From contig NZ_BMLX01000001.1 of NCBI RefSeq assembly GCF_014645535.1, positions 861,169-925,168 on the forward strand: a stretch of DNA of 64,000 nt, in the 5' to 3' direction. Within the stretch, counting starts at the first letter, position 1. Each line of letters opens with the position of its first letter. Made by a program: the position numbers and the translations under genes. The DNA comes from Silvimonas iriomotensis. GTDB taxonomy: Bacteria > Pseudomonadota > Gammaproteobacteria > Burkholderiales > Chitinibacteraceae. The notes beneath the pieces are model-generated. The model did no database searches. It was not told the DNA's origin and saw only the letters and a program-made list of their open reading frames with translations. This document shows, one piece after another, positions 10,341 to 22,000 of this stretch.

Positions 10341-12433
10341 AAACCGCTTTCTTTCAGCACGGCCGACAACAGCCGGGTGGCGCCTTCAACCAGGAAACTC
10401 TGGCGCTGGCCCAGAATCTGGATCTGGCCGCGGGTTTCGCGCAGGCCGTCCGGGACTTGCGTGAGCTGGATCAGCACATGAAACACCGGCGGGTTGGGCG
10501 TCAGCCCGTCTTCGGCCGCCGCAACGGGGATCGGCCCTTTGTAATGGGCAGAGAGCATGGGGTAATCCAGTTGGCGCACGCGGGTATTGCCAACGGAAAC
10601 CACTTTGCCGGTCAGGGCGTGGGCGGCACCATCCGGATAAAAGCGGATGCTGTCACCGGGGTTGATCTGCTGGACGTCATCTTGCCGCACGTAGGCATCT
10701 ACCTGCCATTGCGCCGGGTTCACCAGCACGCCGATCGCCTGCCGTGGCCCCATCCACTGGCCTTGCCGCCAGGCCGGGTCTACATCCATCCAGCGTCCGG
10801 CAAAGGGCGCTTTCAGCGTCAGCCGCGCCATTTCCTTGCGGGCCGAGTTTGATTCGCGGGCCTGGACGCTGGCTTGTTCTTCGGTGGCCAATTGTTCATC
10901 CAGCCCTTTGTCATCGGCAATCAGGCCGGCCAGACGGGCCTCGTAACCCTGGCGGCCGGCTTCGCTGCCCAGCAAACGCGCGGCGATGTCCGGTTCGTCC
11001 ATGGTCATCAACAGATCACCAGCCTGAACCTGCCCGGCCGGATGAATCTGCAGGATGCGCGCGGGGAAGGGCACAAACACACGCAGTTGCTGGGCGGTGC
11101 GCGCTACGCCGACGGCGGCAATCTGCCTTTGCCAGGGCAGCGCGGTCAGAATGATCCCGCCCCCCAATAGCGCCCAGAAGACAAGGCGACGGCTGGTTTT
11201 GATCCGGGCACGGTGGGCCCACCAGTATTTCAGTTCGCGCCAGATGGGCATGACAATGAACCAGGTGATTTCGACGGCAAACAGAATCAGGCCAAGCAGT
11301 TTGAAAAAGAACAGGTACACCGTCGCGGCGATGCCCAGAAACAGCGTAAAGCGGTAAACCCAGGTGATGTATTCAAAGGTGATCAACAAGCGCCGTTGCC
11401 TGGGCTCAAATGGCTCTGGCCACGGTTCATCCATACCCCACAAAAAACGCCGCAAGGCCACGCGCGCCTGGGCGGAGGCGCGTTCGTGCAGATTGGGAAA
11501 ATCCAGCAAGTCAGACAGGATGAAATACCCGTCAAAGCGCATGAACGGGCTGGCGTTGAGTGCCAGCGACAACACCCAGCTGGTAGTGGCCAGATACAGC
11601 AAGGCATTGCGCAGCGCGCCGGGCTCCACCAGCACCCAGCCCAGCGTGGCCAGACCCGCCAGCGCCAGTTCAGCCAGAATGCCGGCCGACGCCACCGCCA
11701 GCCGCTGGCGCGCGCTGGGCAGTTTCCAGCTCTCCCCGGTATCGGTGTACAGCATGGGCAGCATGACCACAAAGGCCACGCCCATATGCGCCACGCGCAA
11801 GCCCAGCCGGGTGGCAACCAGGGCGTGGCCCAGTTCATGCAGGGTTTTGGCAAAGGCCAGCGCCAGGGCAAAGCTGAGAATGCCCTGCATCGAGAACGAC
11901 TCCACCACGCTGCTGGTGAAGGTATCCCATTGATGCAGTACCAGCGTCAGGCCCAGCAAGGTCAGCAGCAGCACTGCGACCACCGTGGTGCGGGTAAACA
12001 GCCAGCCAATATGCCCTGTCAGCCAGGCCAGAAAGCGTTGCGGGCGGACGAGCGGAATGCGGAAAAACAGGTAGTGGTGCAACAGCCAGCGCCATGAAAA
12101 AACATCGGTATGCGTGGCTTGTTGTTGCAGCCGGGCCAGCTTTTCCTGGGTTGGCCGCAGCAGGTTGTGGCCATCCAGAAAGCGCTGGAAGTCTTCCAGC
12201 TGGGCTTCGTCGGGCTTGAGTGCGGTACTGGCGGCGATATCGGCGCAGATACGGTCTGGCGGCAGTGCCCAGCGCAGCAAAAATTCAAACTCCAGCCAGC
12301 CGATCCGGTAAAACCGGTTGATGATGGCGTCCTGGATCATCCACGCCGGTTCACCATCCGGCCCGGGTGCGGCCTTGATTAGCTTGAGGTCTTCCCGCAG
12401 CGGGGCAAACGGCAGGCTGGCAGCGAAAGACAT
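10337..12433 (-). CDS. PqqD-like / M50 site-2-protease-like / HlyD fusion, last gene of the adhesin operon
   Basis: The product has about 698 residues. The N-terminal 100 residues resemble the PqqD-like/winged-helix segment found before such proteases (NRFYRIGWLEFEFLLRW). The membrane body contains HELGH (zinc ligands and catalytic Glu) and, in a later helix, NASPFMRFDGY, which supplies the third zinc ligand Asp of site-2 proteases. After the last helices comes an HlyD-like barrel-sandwich and beta-barrel part (VFVPFPARILQIHPAGQVQAG ... GDSIRFYPDG). The gene follows the GAF-HlyD gene in a TGATG overlap; a GTG one codon upstream is an alternative start. Catalytic residues appear intact. It may process or help export the adhesin, but that is inferred from context only. 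Confidence 0.83.
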   Translation of the reverse strand: MSFAASLPFAPLREDLKLIKAAPGPDGEPAWMIQDAIINRFYRIGWLEFEFLLRWALPPDRICADIAASTALKPDEAQLEDFQRFLDGHNLLRPTQEKLARLQQQATHTDVFSWRWLLHHYLFFRIPLVRPQRFLAWLTGHIGWLFTRTTVVAVLLLTLLGLTLVLHQWDTFTSSVVESFSMQGILSFALALAFAKTLHELGHALVATRLGLRVAHMGVAFVVMLPMLYTDTGESWKLPSARQRLAVASAGILAELALAGLATLGWVLVEPGALRNALLYLATTSWVLSLALNASPFMRFDGYFILSDLLDFPNLHERASAQARVALRRFLWGMDEPWPEPFEPRQRRLLITFEYITWVYRFTLFLGIAATVYLFFFKLLGLILFAVEITWFIVMPIWRELKYWWAHRARIKTSRRLVFWALLGGGIILTALPWQRQIAAVGVARTAQQLRVFVPFPARILQIHPAGQVQAGDLLMTMDEPDIAARLLGSEAGRQGYEARLAGLIADDKGLDEQLATEEQASVQARESNSARKEMARLTLKAPFAGRWMDVDPAWRQGQWMGPRQAIGVLVNPAQWQVDAYVRQDDVQQINPGDSIRFYPDGAAHALTGKVVSVGNTRVRQLDYPMLSAHYKGPIPVAAAEDGLTPNPPVFHVLIQLTQVPDGLRETRGQIQILGQRQSFLVEGATRLLSAVLKESGF

Positions 12434-13776
12434 CACCAGCCCGTCCAGGCGCGCGCGGCAGCCAGCGGACGCCGCAACAGGTAGTACGCCAGACTGACGC
12501 GGCTGCCATAGAGCTTGGCCGTGCCGTGCAGGCCCAGCCGGGCGTGCGCTGGTTGACCGTCAATGCTGGCCAGTAGCCGGTAGGCCACCACGCCGTCATC
12601 GCCGGTTTTGGCCTGGTAGCTGGTTTCTACAATCTTGCCGCGCACTGGCGAGAGCGGCCAGGCGCTGAGAAACAGCGTGACTTCATCGCCTTCTTCCAGC
12701 GCTATCGCATCAGCGACGGCCAGATGGATCAGGATGGCGGGTTTGTCCGGGTTGGCCAGTTGCAAGATGCGCTCACCCGTGACCACCGGTTTGCCCAGCC
12801 AGTCGTTGGGGTCACTGAACACGGCCACGCCCGCTTCAGGCGCAAGCACTTGCGTGCGTTGCAATTGCGCTTGTACCGCCGCCAGTTCAGCGCGGCGCTG
12901 CCGGGCGGTGCCTTCCAGTACGGCCAGTTCGCTGCGCGACTGCGGGTTGTCAAATGCGCGCTGGCTGGCCGACATCAGTTCGGCATCGGCCACGGCCACT
13001 TGTTTGCTCAGGACTTCCACCCGGCCACGCAGCGAGGTTTCATCCAGCGTGAACAAGCTGGTGCCGGCCGCCACCGGCTGGTTGGGTTTGACGTTGATGC
13101 GCTGGATCACGCCATCAATGGGCGAACTGATGACTTGTGCGTCGCTGGACACAATCTCTGCCGGCGCCAGCACGGTTTGCCGTACCGGGATCAGCAACAA
13201 TGCAGCCAGGATCAGCAGCGTAACGATCCATTGTTTGCGGCTGGGGCGCCACCACAAGGCCCGTTGCTGGCGGGTGAGCGCGGCCCAGCAGTACGCCCAG
13301 GTGGCACGCACGCCAGCCAGGGTTTCAACCAGGGGTTGGGCGGGCGGTTCATCCAGCATGACCAGCAAAAAGCCCAGTCGCCGGCCATCTTGCGTCACCA
13401 CGGGCGCGCACCAGACACCGGTGGGCCACCATTCGGCCCAGCCTTCGCGGATATCAGCGGGGATGTCGGGTGGGTCTGGCGTCAGCCAGATTGCGTCGGC
13501 ACTGGCGGTCTGGCTGTTGACCCAGCGCGCGGCCCGATCCAGCCAGACCAGATACGGCGAGTCTTCGGCCGGTTTGGCCAGGCCGGAAATGCTCAGCAAC
13601 ACCGGTTTGCCACCGTGATCGGCAAACACCATGGCCTGCCGGAACTGCATGAGGGCGTACAGGTCGTTGGCCATGGAAAAGGCCAGCGCATTCAGCGACT
13701 CTGCCGCCAGCGCGCGGTCACGCAGGCTGTCCAGATACAGCAACAGCTGCGGGTGAGGTAAGGCTGTGTCGTTCAT
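12433..13776 (-). CDS. GAF-HlyD fusion: membrane fusion protein with cytoplasmic GAF-like domain
   Basis: The 447-residue product opens with a GAF-like domain (about residues 10-165: LALAFSMANDLYALM type helix, then FRQAMVFADHGGKPVLLSIS). One transmembrane helix follows (about 185-203, WIVTLLILAALLLIPV). The rest is a periplasmic membrane-fusion region with a lipoyl-like barrel sandwich (VISSPIDGVIQRINVKPNQPV), a coiled-coil hairpin (about 255-310) and a beta barrel. A cytoplasmic sensor on an adaptor is unusual for type I systems. Its start overlaps the upstream adaptor stop by four bases (ATGA), which implies translational coupling. Confidence 0.83.
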   Translation of the reverse strand: MNDTALPHPQLLLYLDSLRDRALAAESLNALAFSMANDLYALMQFRQAMVFADHGGKPVLLSISGLAKPAEDSPYLVWLDRAARWVNSQTASADAIWLTPDPPDIPADIREGWAEWWPTGVWCAPVVTQDGRRLGFLLVMLDEPPAQPLVETLAGVRATWAYCWAALTRQQRALWWRPSRKQWIVTLLILAALLLIPVRQTVLAPAEIVSSDAQVISSPIDGVIQRINVKPNQPVAAGTSLFTLDETSLRGRVEVLSKQVAVADAELMSASQRAFDNPQSRSELAVLEGTARQRRAELAAVQAQLQRTQVLAPEAGVAVFSDPNDWLGKPVVTGERILQLANPDKPAILIHLAVADAIALEEGDEVTLFLSAWPLSPVRGKIVETSYQAKTGDDGVVAYRLLASIDGQPAHARLGLHGTAKLYGSRVSLAYYLLRRPLAAARAWTGW

Positions 13777-14507
13777 TGACCTGAGATCCGCGCCGTGCCG
13801 CTCATGCCGGCAATCAGCTCCGGATTTTCCTTGTCCAGTTGCGCTTCCACTTCTACGGTTTGCGCCACGGCATCCACCCGCGCGTTCACCACGCTGATGT
13901 GCGCCGGGTAGCTCTTGCCGGTTTCATGAATGTTCACATCCAGCGCGGTGCCGGGCTTGAGTTTGCCCAAAAGGGCGGACGGCACATTCATGCGCACTTT
14001 CAGCGGCCCGTCGCTGACCAGATCCAGCAGCGGCGTGCCGGTGCTGACGGTCTGGTACGGTTTGACGTAGACCTTGGCCACGCGGCCGGCAAAAGGGGCG
14101 GTGATCTGGCAATAACCCAGCTGGGCGCGCGTCAGCGCCAGTGTGCCGGAAGCCTTGTCCACTTCAGTCTGCATGGCGGCTACTTCAATATCGCCCGCCG
14201 CGTTGAGTTTTTGCAGGCCTTTTTTGGCTTCCAGGTTCTGTCTGGCCAGATTGAGTTCTGCGGTGGCCACGCCGGCACGGGCTTTGACTTCGGCGCAGTC
14301 CAGTTGCACCAGCACCGCGCTCTTGGCTACGCGCTTGCCCAGTGACACTTTCAGATCGGTCAGCGCGCCGTTCATCTGGCTTGATAGCGTTGTTTCAAGC
14401 TTGGGTGCCAGCAAGACGCGGATGGCGTTGGTGTCGTCCGGGGTGTCGGCTGGTTTGCTGGCAGCCAGGGTCAGGCCGCTGGCCAGACTCAGCAACAGCC
14501 AGGCCAC
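13773..14507 (-). CDS. HlyD/RND-type periplasmic adaptor protein
   Basis: The product has about 244 residues, with a signal peptide (VAWLLLSLASGLTLAAS) directly after a GTG start at 14507. The GTG lies a few bases beyond the TolC stop and is preceded by AAGG. An in-frame ATG at 14639 would place the first 44 residues inside the TolC gene and is judged wrong. The lipoyl/barrel-sandwich halves are TLSSQMNGALTDLKVSLGKRV and QITAPFAGRVAKVYVKPYQTV, separated by a helical hairpin. The mature protein should bridge inner-membrane partners to TolC. It is shorter than most adaptors (usually 330 or more residues) and lacks a long C-terminal domain. Confidence 0.82.
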   Translation of the reverse strand: MAWLLLSLASGLTLAASKPADTPDDTNAIRVLLAPKLETTLSSQMNGALTDLKVSLGKRVAKSAVLVQLDCAEVKARAGVATAELNLARQNLEAKKGLQKLNAAGDIEVAAMQTEVDKASGTLALTRAQLGYCQITAPFAGRVAKVYVKPYQTVSTGTPLLDLVSDGPLKVRMNVPSALLGKLKPGTALDVNIHETGKSYPAHISVVNARVDAVAQTVEVEAQLDKENPELIAGMSGTARISGQ

Positions 14508-14511
14508 GCCC

Positions 14512-16074
14512 TTACTGAGTGGCCGCCGGGCCCGATGCGCTAATGGGGACGGGGACTGCTTTTTCCAGAATGTCAGACCGCAATTGCGGCGTCGCCATGA
14601 CAGTCTGGTGAATCGCCTGAGCAAGGGTTTTGATGTCATATTTTTCTACGCTTTCCGGGAGCACGTCAAAGCCAATGGAGTTATACAGACGGCCCCATGC
14701 CGCCTGGGTGTCCGAGTACGCTGCTTCGCGCTGATAGCGCGACAACAGGTATCGGCCTTCGGCGCGGATGACCTCCAGTTCCGAGCCCAGTGAAGTGGTT
14801 TTTGCCGCCTGCGCGTAATCCAGCAAAGAGCGGTCTACCCGCAGGCTTTCATCGGCATAGTTCAGTTCTTCGCGCGCCAGCCGGTAGCGCAAATTGCCCA
14901 CGCGCACCTGCGTCAGGATCGCCATGGATAGCGCAATGCGGCGCATGTCGTCGGTGGCGGCCTGGGCGTCCTGCTCTTCATTCAAAGATGGGTATTGCAA
15001 GAGCTTGAGCAGGTTGATCGAGACATTCAGCCCGATGGCATTCCAGGTGTTGTTGTACAGGTAAGCGTTGGAGTCATACTGCGTGTTCACGTCCAGGCTC
15101 ACGTTCGGCCACAACTGCGCCTTGGCGATGTTCAGATCGTTCTCGTTGACCCGCTTGCGATACCACTCTTCCATGATTTCCGGCCGGTGTTCGAGCGCCA
15201 GTGTTTCCAGCTTTTGCTCGCTCACGTTCATGTCCGGCAGGCCTTTTTCTTCAGTGTCTTCCAGCACCATGGGCGAGCCTGGCGGCAAGGACATCAGCGC
15301 AGCCAGTTCAGATTGCGCCAGTTCCAGATCCTGGCGCCGCACCGTCAATAACTGGATGGAATCGAGCAGCGCGCGCTGGTAAGCCAGGATTTCCTGGCGT
15401 GGCAACAACCCTTTGTCCTGCGCCTGGCGGGCGGCATCCAGCGCCTTGCGGGTGCGATCAAGCAACTCGTCCACCTGGGGGCGCAGCCGTTGTGCGGCCA
15501 GCGCGCGCCAGTAGGCGTTGCGCACGTCCTGCAGTACGTTTTGTTCGACCTTGCGCCGGCGTTCATCGGCCATCAGCATCTGGTCGGCTTTTTGCTGGGT
15601 GCGGTAATAGGCCACGCCAAAATCCAGCAGGCTCCAGCTCAGGCCCAGTGAATTGAGTTTGTGGTAACGCTCTTCCGAGGTGGAAGGCCGCAAGCTGACG
15701 GTGCGGTCTTCAATGCCGATGGAGGTGCCGCCGGAATCATTGTTGCGCGCCGTATAACCGGCGGATTCCACCAGGCGCGGCAGCATTTCGTAGGCCGAGA
15801 CATCGCGGATTTTCGACGCCAGGGCCGACTCCATCAGCTTGAGCCGGTAATCCAGGTTGTACTTGAGGGCGCGGGCGGCGGCTTCGTAAAAGGTGATGGG
15901 ACCGGTGACGGGTTCTTGCGCGGTGTACATCTTCACCTGGTCATCCACCACGCGTTTGCGCATTTCATCAGCCGTCGCGGGCTTGGTCTGGGTGAGTGAA
16001 CCACATGCGGCCAGCAACAAGCTGGCGCTCAGCAGCAGGGTCATGCGTGCGGGACGGCGCGGGATCCTCCGCAT
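14512..16074 (-). CDS. TolC-family outer membrane channel, lipoprotein
   Basis: The 520-residue product has a lipoprotein signal (LLLSASLLLAACGS, Cys near residue 23). It then shows the helical repeats of an outer membrane efflux protein: two halves, each with long coiled helices (ALKYNLDYRLKLMESALASK; QDVRNAYWRALAAQRL; EWYRKRVNENDLNIAKAQLWPNVSL). The start at 16074 is favoured by AGGAGA seven bases upstream and by the lipobox. It begins 13 bp after the adhesin stop and is therefore in the same operon. It should supply the outer membrane exit for the adhesin. Confidence 0.88.
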   Translation of the reverse strand: MRRIPRRPARMTLLLSASLLLAACGSLTQTKPATADEMRKRVVDDQVKMYTAQEPVTGPITFYEAAARALKYNLDYRLKLMESALASKIRDVSAYEMLPRLVESAGYTARNNDSGGTSIGIEDRTVSLRPSTSEERYHKLNSLGLSWSLLDFGVAYYRTQQKADQMLMADERRRKVEQNVLQDVRNAYWRALAAQRLRPQVDELLDRTRKALDAARQAQDKGLLPRQEILAYQRALLDSIQLLTVRRQDLELAQSELAALMSLPPGSPMVLEDTEEKGLPDMNVSEQKLETLALEHRPEIMEEWYRKRVNENDLNIAKAQLWPNVSLDVNTQYDSNAYLYNNTWNAIGLNVSINLLKLLQYPSLNEEQDAQAATDDMRRIALSMAILTQVRVGNLRYRLAREELNYADESLRVDRSLLDYAQAAKTTSLGSELEVIRAEGRYLLSRYQREAAYSDTQAAWGRLYNSIGFDVLPESVEKYDIKTLAQAIHQTVMATPQLRSDILEKAVPVPISASGPAATQ

Positions 16075-16087
16075 AAAGTCTCCTTGA

Positions 16088-19000
16088 TTACGCCTCATGA
16101 GCGAGATCGGTTTGCAGTTGAGGGGTGGTCCGGCGCAGGCTGGCCGGCAAAGTGGTTGAGGCGGCTTCCAGTTGTGCCTTGAACCCGGCGGCCGTGCGCG
16201 GCGCCGCGTGGTGCGGCACAGGGCGGTGACCATGATGCGGTGTGGCGTGATGCTGGACGACCGGATGCTCGGTCATGTTTTTCTGGGTCAGCGCAAACAC
16301 CGACGGGTTGTCCAGCAAGCCATCGGCGGTCAGATTGGTGCGGCTTTGCCGGCCCATCAGCCAGGCTTGATCCAGTGCAGAGTCACGCTGGCTTTGATGC
16401 ACGCTGTTGGCCACGTGGACATCCGGAATCAGCCCCAGCCCGGCGCCGATCGACAGGGCGATGGGGTTTTGCAGGCCGCCCAGATACAAATTGCTGCCGT
16501 CGGCCTCCCACGCGCTGACTTCCAGTTGTGCATCCACCACCTGGACTTCCGGCGTGACGTACACCACCGGATCGACGCTGCGGTAGAAACTGGCGGTGTA
16601 GGGCGGGGTGTAGCCGTTGTCGTAATGCGGGCCGATATCGCCATTGGTATCGGGCGGCGACGGCGGCGGCACATAGGGTTGGGAGATATCCAGATTCAGC
16701 GTCAGCGTGGCCTGGCTGGTGGCGCCGGCCAGATCGGTCACGGTATAGGTGAATGTATCGTGCAACACCTGGCCCGCGCCAGCGGCCTTGAGTACATCCG
16801 GGTTGGTCAGGTCGATCTGGTAGCTGTAGGTGCCGTTGGCATTCAGGATCAGTGTGCCGTACTGGCCTGCCAGCGGCTGGCCCAACTGGCCTTGCGTGCC
16901 GGTGTCGGTGGGCTGGCCGGTGTGCACGGCGGCGACGGTCAGGTGATCGCCATTGTCTACGTCCGTGTCGTTGGTCAGCACGTTGCCCGTGGCTTGCGGC
17001 GCGGGGAACTGGTCGCTGGCGACGTTGCTGTCCGGGTTGGCGACCGGCGCATCATTGCGGCCCTGGATGGTGATGCTCAAGCGGGCGGTAGAAGTGGCGC
17101 CATCGGCATCGTGCATCTGGTAGGTGTAGACCTCGGTCAGCGTCTGGCCTTGCTGCAGGGCATCGACCTGGCTGTTGCTGTTGTCCACCACGTACTGGTA
17201 AGTGCCGTCGGCATTGATGGTGAGCGTGCCAAACTGCCCGGCCAGCGCGCTGCCTGCCTGCGCCGATTGCCCGTTGCTGTTGGCAAAGTTGCCAACCGCT
17301 TTGGTCTCGCCATTGGCGGTGCTGTCGACGTCGGTGTCATTGGTCAGCACATTGCCGGTGGGGTTCAGGCCGGCGGTGCCGTTGTGGGTGCCACCTGCTT
17401 CAATCGCCGTGGTGGTGTCGTCCACGGCCACCGGCGTATCGTTGCGCCCGGCGATCACAATGGTCAGGGTGGAATCAGCCGTCAGGCCCCACTGGTCGCT
17501 GGCGGTATAGGTAAATTGCTCGGTCAGCGTCTGGCCGGCGGTGCGCAGGGCTTCAACGGCGGGTAGCGAGTTATCCACCGTGTAGGTCCACGTGCCATCG
17601 CTGTTCATGTTCAGCTGGCCGTACTGGCCTTGCAGCGTGGTGCCGGCATTGACCGGCGTGCCGGTGGCGGTGCGTACGGTGGTGACATTCAAGACGTCGC
17701 CGTTGTCCGGATCACTGTCGTTATCGAGCACGTTGCCGGACGGGTTCACGCCTGGCGTGCTGTTATGCAGGCCGCCGGCTTCCACGGCCACTGCGGCATC
17801 GGGCAGCGGTTCAGGTGGGTCATTACGGCCGCGCACCACGATGTCGAGCGTGGCGGTGGCGGTCAGGCCGCCGCTATCCGTGATCTGGTAGGCGAACTGT
17901 TCCAGCCGGAAGCTGCTGCCGGTCAGTGTCTGTACCACCGGGTTATTGATGTCGATGACGTACTGGTAGGTGCCGTCCGCGCCCAGCGTCAAGGTGCCGT
18001 AGGTGCCGACCAGGGTGAGTGGCGAGCCGGCTGTGACACTGCTGCCAGCCGCCACCGGGTCAAGCGTGGGGTTGGTGGAGGCGGCACCCCTGGCGCCGCC
18101 CGTGACGGTAATGGTGTCGCCGTTGTCCGGGTCACGGTCATTGTTCATGACGTTGCCGTTGGCGTTGACCTGCTGGCCCTGGCCGTTATCAGACAAGGCG
18201 TAGTTGAGGTCCAGTTGCGCCGTCGGGGCGTCATTGGCGCCATGTACCGAGATATCCAGCTGGGCGGTGCCGGTCAGTCCGGCGGTATCGCGCAACTGAT
18301 AGCTGAAGCTGTCTGTGAGTGTCTGGCCGGGGGCGAGTGCGTTGACGGTGGCGTTGCTGTTGTCGACCACATAGTTGTAGCTGCCATCGGGCTGCAGCGT
18401 CAGCGTGCCGTACTGCCCGGTGAGCGTGGTGGGCGCGGTGATGGCGGTAAAGCTGCCGCCCGCAGCCAGCGTGCCGGCGTGGCCGCCATTGACGGTCTTG
18501 CTGTCGCCGGCATCCACATCGGTGTCGTTGGTCAGTACATTGCCAGTGGCATCGCTGCCCGGCGTGGCATTGGCTGTACCGCCGGCTTCCGTGGCGTTGC
18601 CGGTGTCGTTAACGCCAACCGGGGCGTCGTTCTGGCCGGTGATGGTGACGGTCAGCGTGGTACTGGCGCTGGCGCCGTGGCTGTCGCTGACGGTATAGGT
18701 GAACTGGTCGGTGATCTGGTCGCCGGCTGTGCGCAGGGCCTGTACTGCCGGGTCGTTGTTGTTGACCACGTAGCTGTACTGGCCGTTGGCGCCCAGCGTC
18801 AGCGTGCCGTGCGCGCCCACCAGTGCCGTGCCCACCGTGCCAATCGTGCCGCTGCTGGTCTGGATGCCGGTCACCGTCATGGCGTCGCCATCCGGATCAC
18901 GGTCATTGGTCAGCACATTGCCGGTGGGGTTGATGCCCGGCGTCTGGTTGTTGGTGCCGCCGGCTTCGACAGCATGTGCGGTATCGGCGGTCGGTACGGG

Positions 19001-22000
19001 CGGGTCGTTCACGCCGGTGACCGTCACCACCAGTTGCGCGACATCGGTCAGCCCGTGGCTGTCGCTCAGCCTGTAGCTGAAAGTTTCGGTCAGTGTGGCG
19101 CCGGCAGGCAGGGCCTGGACGGCGGCGTTATTGCTGTCGACATCGTATTCGTAAGTGCCGTCGGCGCCGATATGCAGGCTGCCGTACTGGCCGACCAGGG
19201 TCAGTGCATTGCTGGCCGAGGTGCTGCCGGCGGTAACGCTACTCATGCTGCCGCCCGCGGCCTCGGTGCCGGTGCGCGCGCCTGTGACGGTCAGTGCGCC
19301 GGCCACCTGATCGGGCGCATCGACGTCATGATCCACACCCTGGCCGTTATCGTCGGTAATGACGTTGCCGGTGCCGGCAATGGCCGGCGTGCCCAGCCCG
19401 GGCGAACCGGCCGTGGCATGCGTGGTGTTGTCGGTGGCGACCGGGTTGTCGTAAGCGCCCTGGACGGTAATGATGATGTTGGCCAGATCGTTCAAGCCGC
19501 CGGCATCGGTGACCTGATAGCTGAATGTGTCCTGCAGCGTGGTGCCGGGGACCAGTGCCTGTACCGCTGCATTGTTGTTGTCGACCACATAGCGGTAGGT
19601 GCCGTCTGCGCCAATGGTCAGCGTGCCGTAGGCGCCGACAATCTGCGTGCCGTTGGCGCTGGTGGTGCCACTGTTGACCGGCGTGAGCGGGCTGTTTGAT
19701 GCCGCCGGCTGATTGCGCACACCCGACACATGCAGCACTTCGCCATTGGCGGCGCTATCGACATCGGTATCGTTGGTCAGCACATTGCCGGTGGCGTTGC
19801 CACCTGGCGTGCCGTTGTTGACGCCGCCTGCTTCCGTGGCCAGACCGTTATCGACCACGCCCACCGGCGTGTCATTGGCGCCGTGGATGGTCACCACCAG
19901 CACGGCAGTAGATTGCGCGCCCGCCGTATCTGCCAGCGTATAGGTAAAGCTGTCGACCAGATGCTGCCCCGCAGTGCGCAAAGCCTGTACGGCGGCGTTG
20001 TTGTTGTCGACCGTGTACAGATAACCGCCGTCGGCGCTGATGGTCAGCGTGCCGTACTGCCCGGCAAAAGTGCCGGTGCCCACGCCAGGGACGTTGCCGC
20101 TGGTGCCGCCGGTAGGCAGCACAGAGACCACATGCAGGCTGTCGCCATTGGTGGCGATATCCACATCGGTATCGTTGGTCAGCACATTGCCGCGCGGGTC
20201 TACGCCGATGGTGTTGTTGAAGCTGCCGCCTGCTTCGGTGGCGGACGCGGCGTCGTTCACGCCAACCGGGGCGTCATTCACCGGGGTAATGTTGATCTGC
20301 AACGTGTTTTGCGCCGTCAGCGCATCGCCTGCTTCGCCCGGAATGCCGTTGCCGTTGTGATCACCAAAATTGCCGTTATCGTTGGTGAGGATGGTCAGCG
20401 TGTCGGTGCCGTTGTAGTCCTGGTTGCCCAGGTAGGTCAGCGTCGCCAGCGCGGTGTTGATATTGGTGATGTTGCCGCTGAGCACCACATTGCCCGTGCC
20501 CTGGCCGGTGATGATGACGCCCGTGGTCGGGGTCAGGTTCAGTTTGCCGTGCAGCACGCCCAGCGTGACCGTCATGGTGCCGTTGCCGGCGTCCACGTCG
20601 CTGATGCTGACGCCGCTGATGGCAAACGGAATGTCCTCCAGCCCGGTGGGTGGCGAGGGCAGGTGGTTTACCGGTGCATCGTTCTGCTGCACGTAACCGA
20701 AGTTGGCCGTACCTGCGGCAGACTCGCCCAGGGTGAGATTGACCTGCCCCAGTGGTGTGCTGCTGTCGCTATCAATACGCACCGCCACATTGCCGATGCT
20801 GCCGTAGCTGAAAATGCCGGCATTGGTGGTGATCTGATACACGCCGGCAGCCAGATCGCCAAAGTGGTACTGGCCGTTCGCATCGGTGGTGGCGGTATAG
20901 GTGAGGTTGTCGGCAGTGGTGGCAAGGTTGCCATCGGCGCCGGCCCAGGTCAGCGTGACGGTCTGGCCGGCCAGCGGCGGGCCGTCTGGCGTGGTGGAGG
21001 ATGTTGCCGAGGCCGTGTCGTCCCACAGCGTGCCACTGATCAACCCCAGACCAGCGCCTTCGGTCAGCACGTAGTTGTTGGCCGCGACGCCGCTGCCGGT
21101 ACGCTCACCCGTGGTGGTGGCGGCAGTGCCCACGGTAGAGCCGCCCCAGTTGGTGAAACTGTCCGGCAAGCTGGTCCAGGTCAGTCTGGCGTTGGTGCTG
21201 GCAACGGTGGCCGAGTTGGGCAGGGTGATCTGGTAGGTCAGCTTGACGGTGGTGCCGGGGTCCAGCTCGGCAAAATCGGCGGTGATGGTGTTGCCGGTAA
21301 CCGAATAACTGAAGCCCAGGCTGGATGGAATACTGCTGCTGTTGATGTCGTAGCTGGTGCCGTTGATAACCAGCGTCAGCCCGGTCAGGTTGGACCCGGC
21401 CGGATAGCCGTCAGTCAATTCTGCGTTGTAGGCCGGAATGGTGCCGCCGGCAGTAAAGCTGAGTGCTACCTGCGCCGTGCCGGTGCTGCCGCTGGTGTTG
21501 GGGTCAAACTGCACAATCTGTTTGTTCAGGCCAGACAACACCGGTTCGACAATCTTTTCTGATATGGCGTCCGAATGCGCCAGTACGGTACTGCCCGACT
21601 GGGTTTGCGCGCTCACGGCCAGCGCCGCGCCGGCCACGTTAGAGGCCTGGTTCATGACCCGCACGTTGAATTCCAGCGAAATGCCTTCCAGATTGGGGTC
21701 GTTGTCCGGGTTGTTGAGCGTACCCAGATGGAACTGCAGAACCTGATTGCCATTGCTATCGGTGGTCACCGTCAGGTGCGCCGCGGTATTGAAAGCGGCA
21801 TTGGGTGCGGCGCCAGACAGATCGGCCGTAATGTTCTGGCCAATGGCGGTATCCCGGCTGCCCGTTACATCGAGCGAGCCGCCAGTCACCAGATCTGAAA
21901 AGCTGCTGGTAATCAGCCCTTGATCAGACACCAGCGCCAGTTTGGACGAGCCGTCATCAATAAACTGCAAGCCGTTTTGCAGCGTGACTTGCAGCACGTA

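Noticed and set aside
10337-12433. ABC ATPase within the adhesin operon
   Set aside because: No Walker A, LSGGQ or Walker B motif occurs in any of the five proteins.
16088-17000. RTX nonapeptide repeats and a classical type I C-terminal signal in the adhesin
   Set aside because: No GGxGxDxLx series was found; the end is His-rich and then helical.
16690-20290. Possible CRISPR array or DNA satellite from the periodic signal
   Set aside because: The periodicity is about 400 bp, in frame, and encodes VCBS-type protein modules; no short identical repeats with unique spacers.
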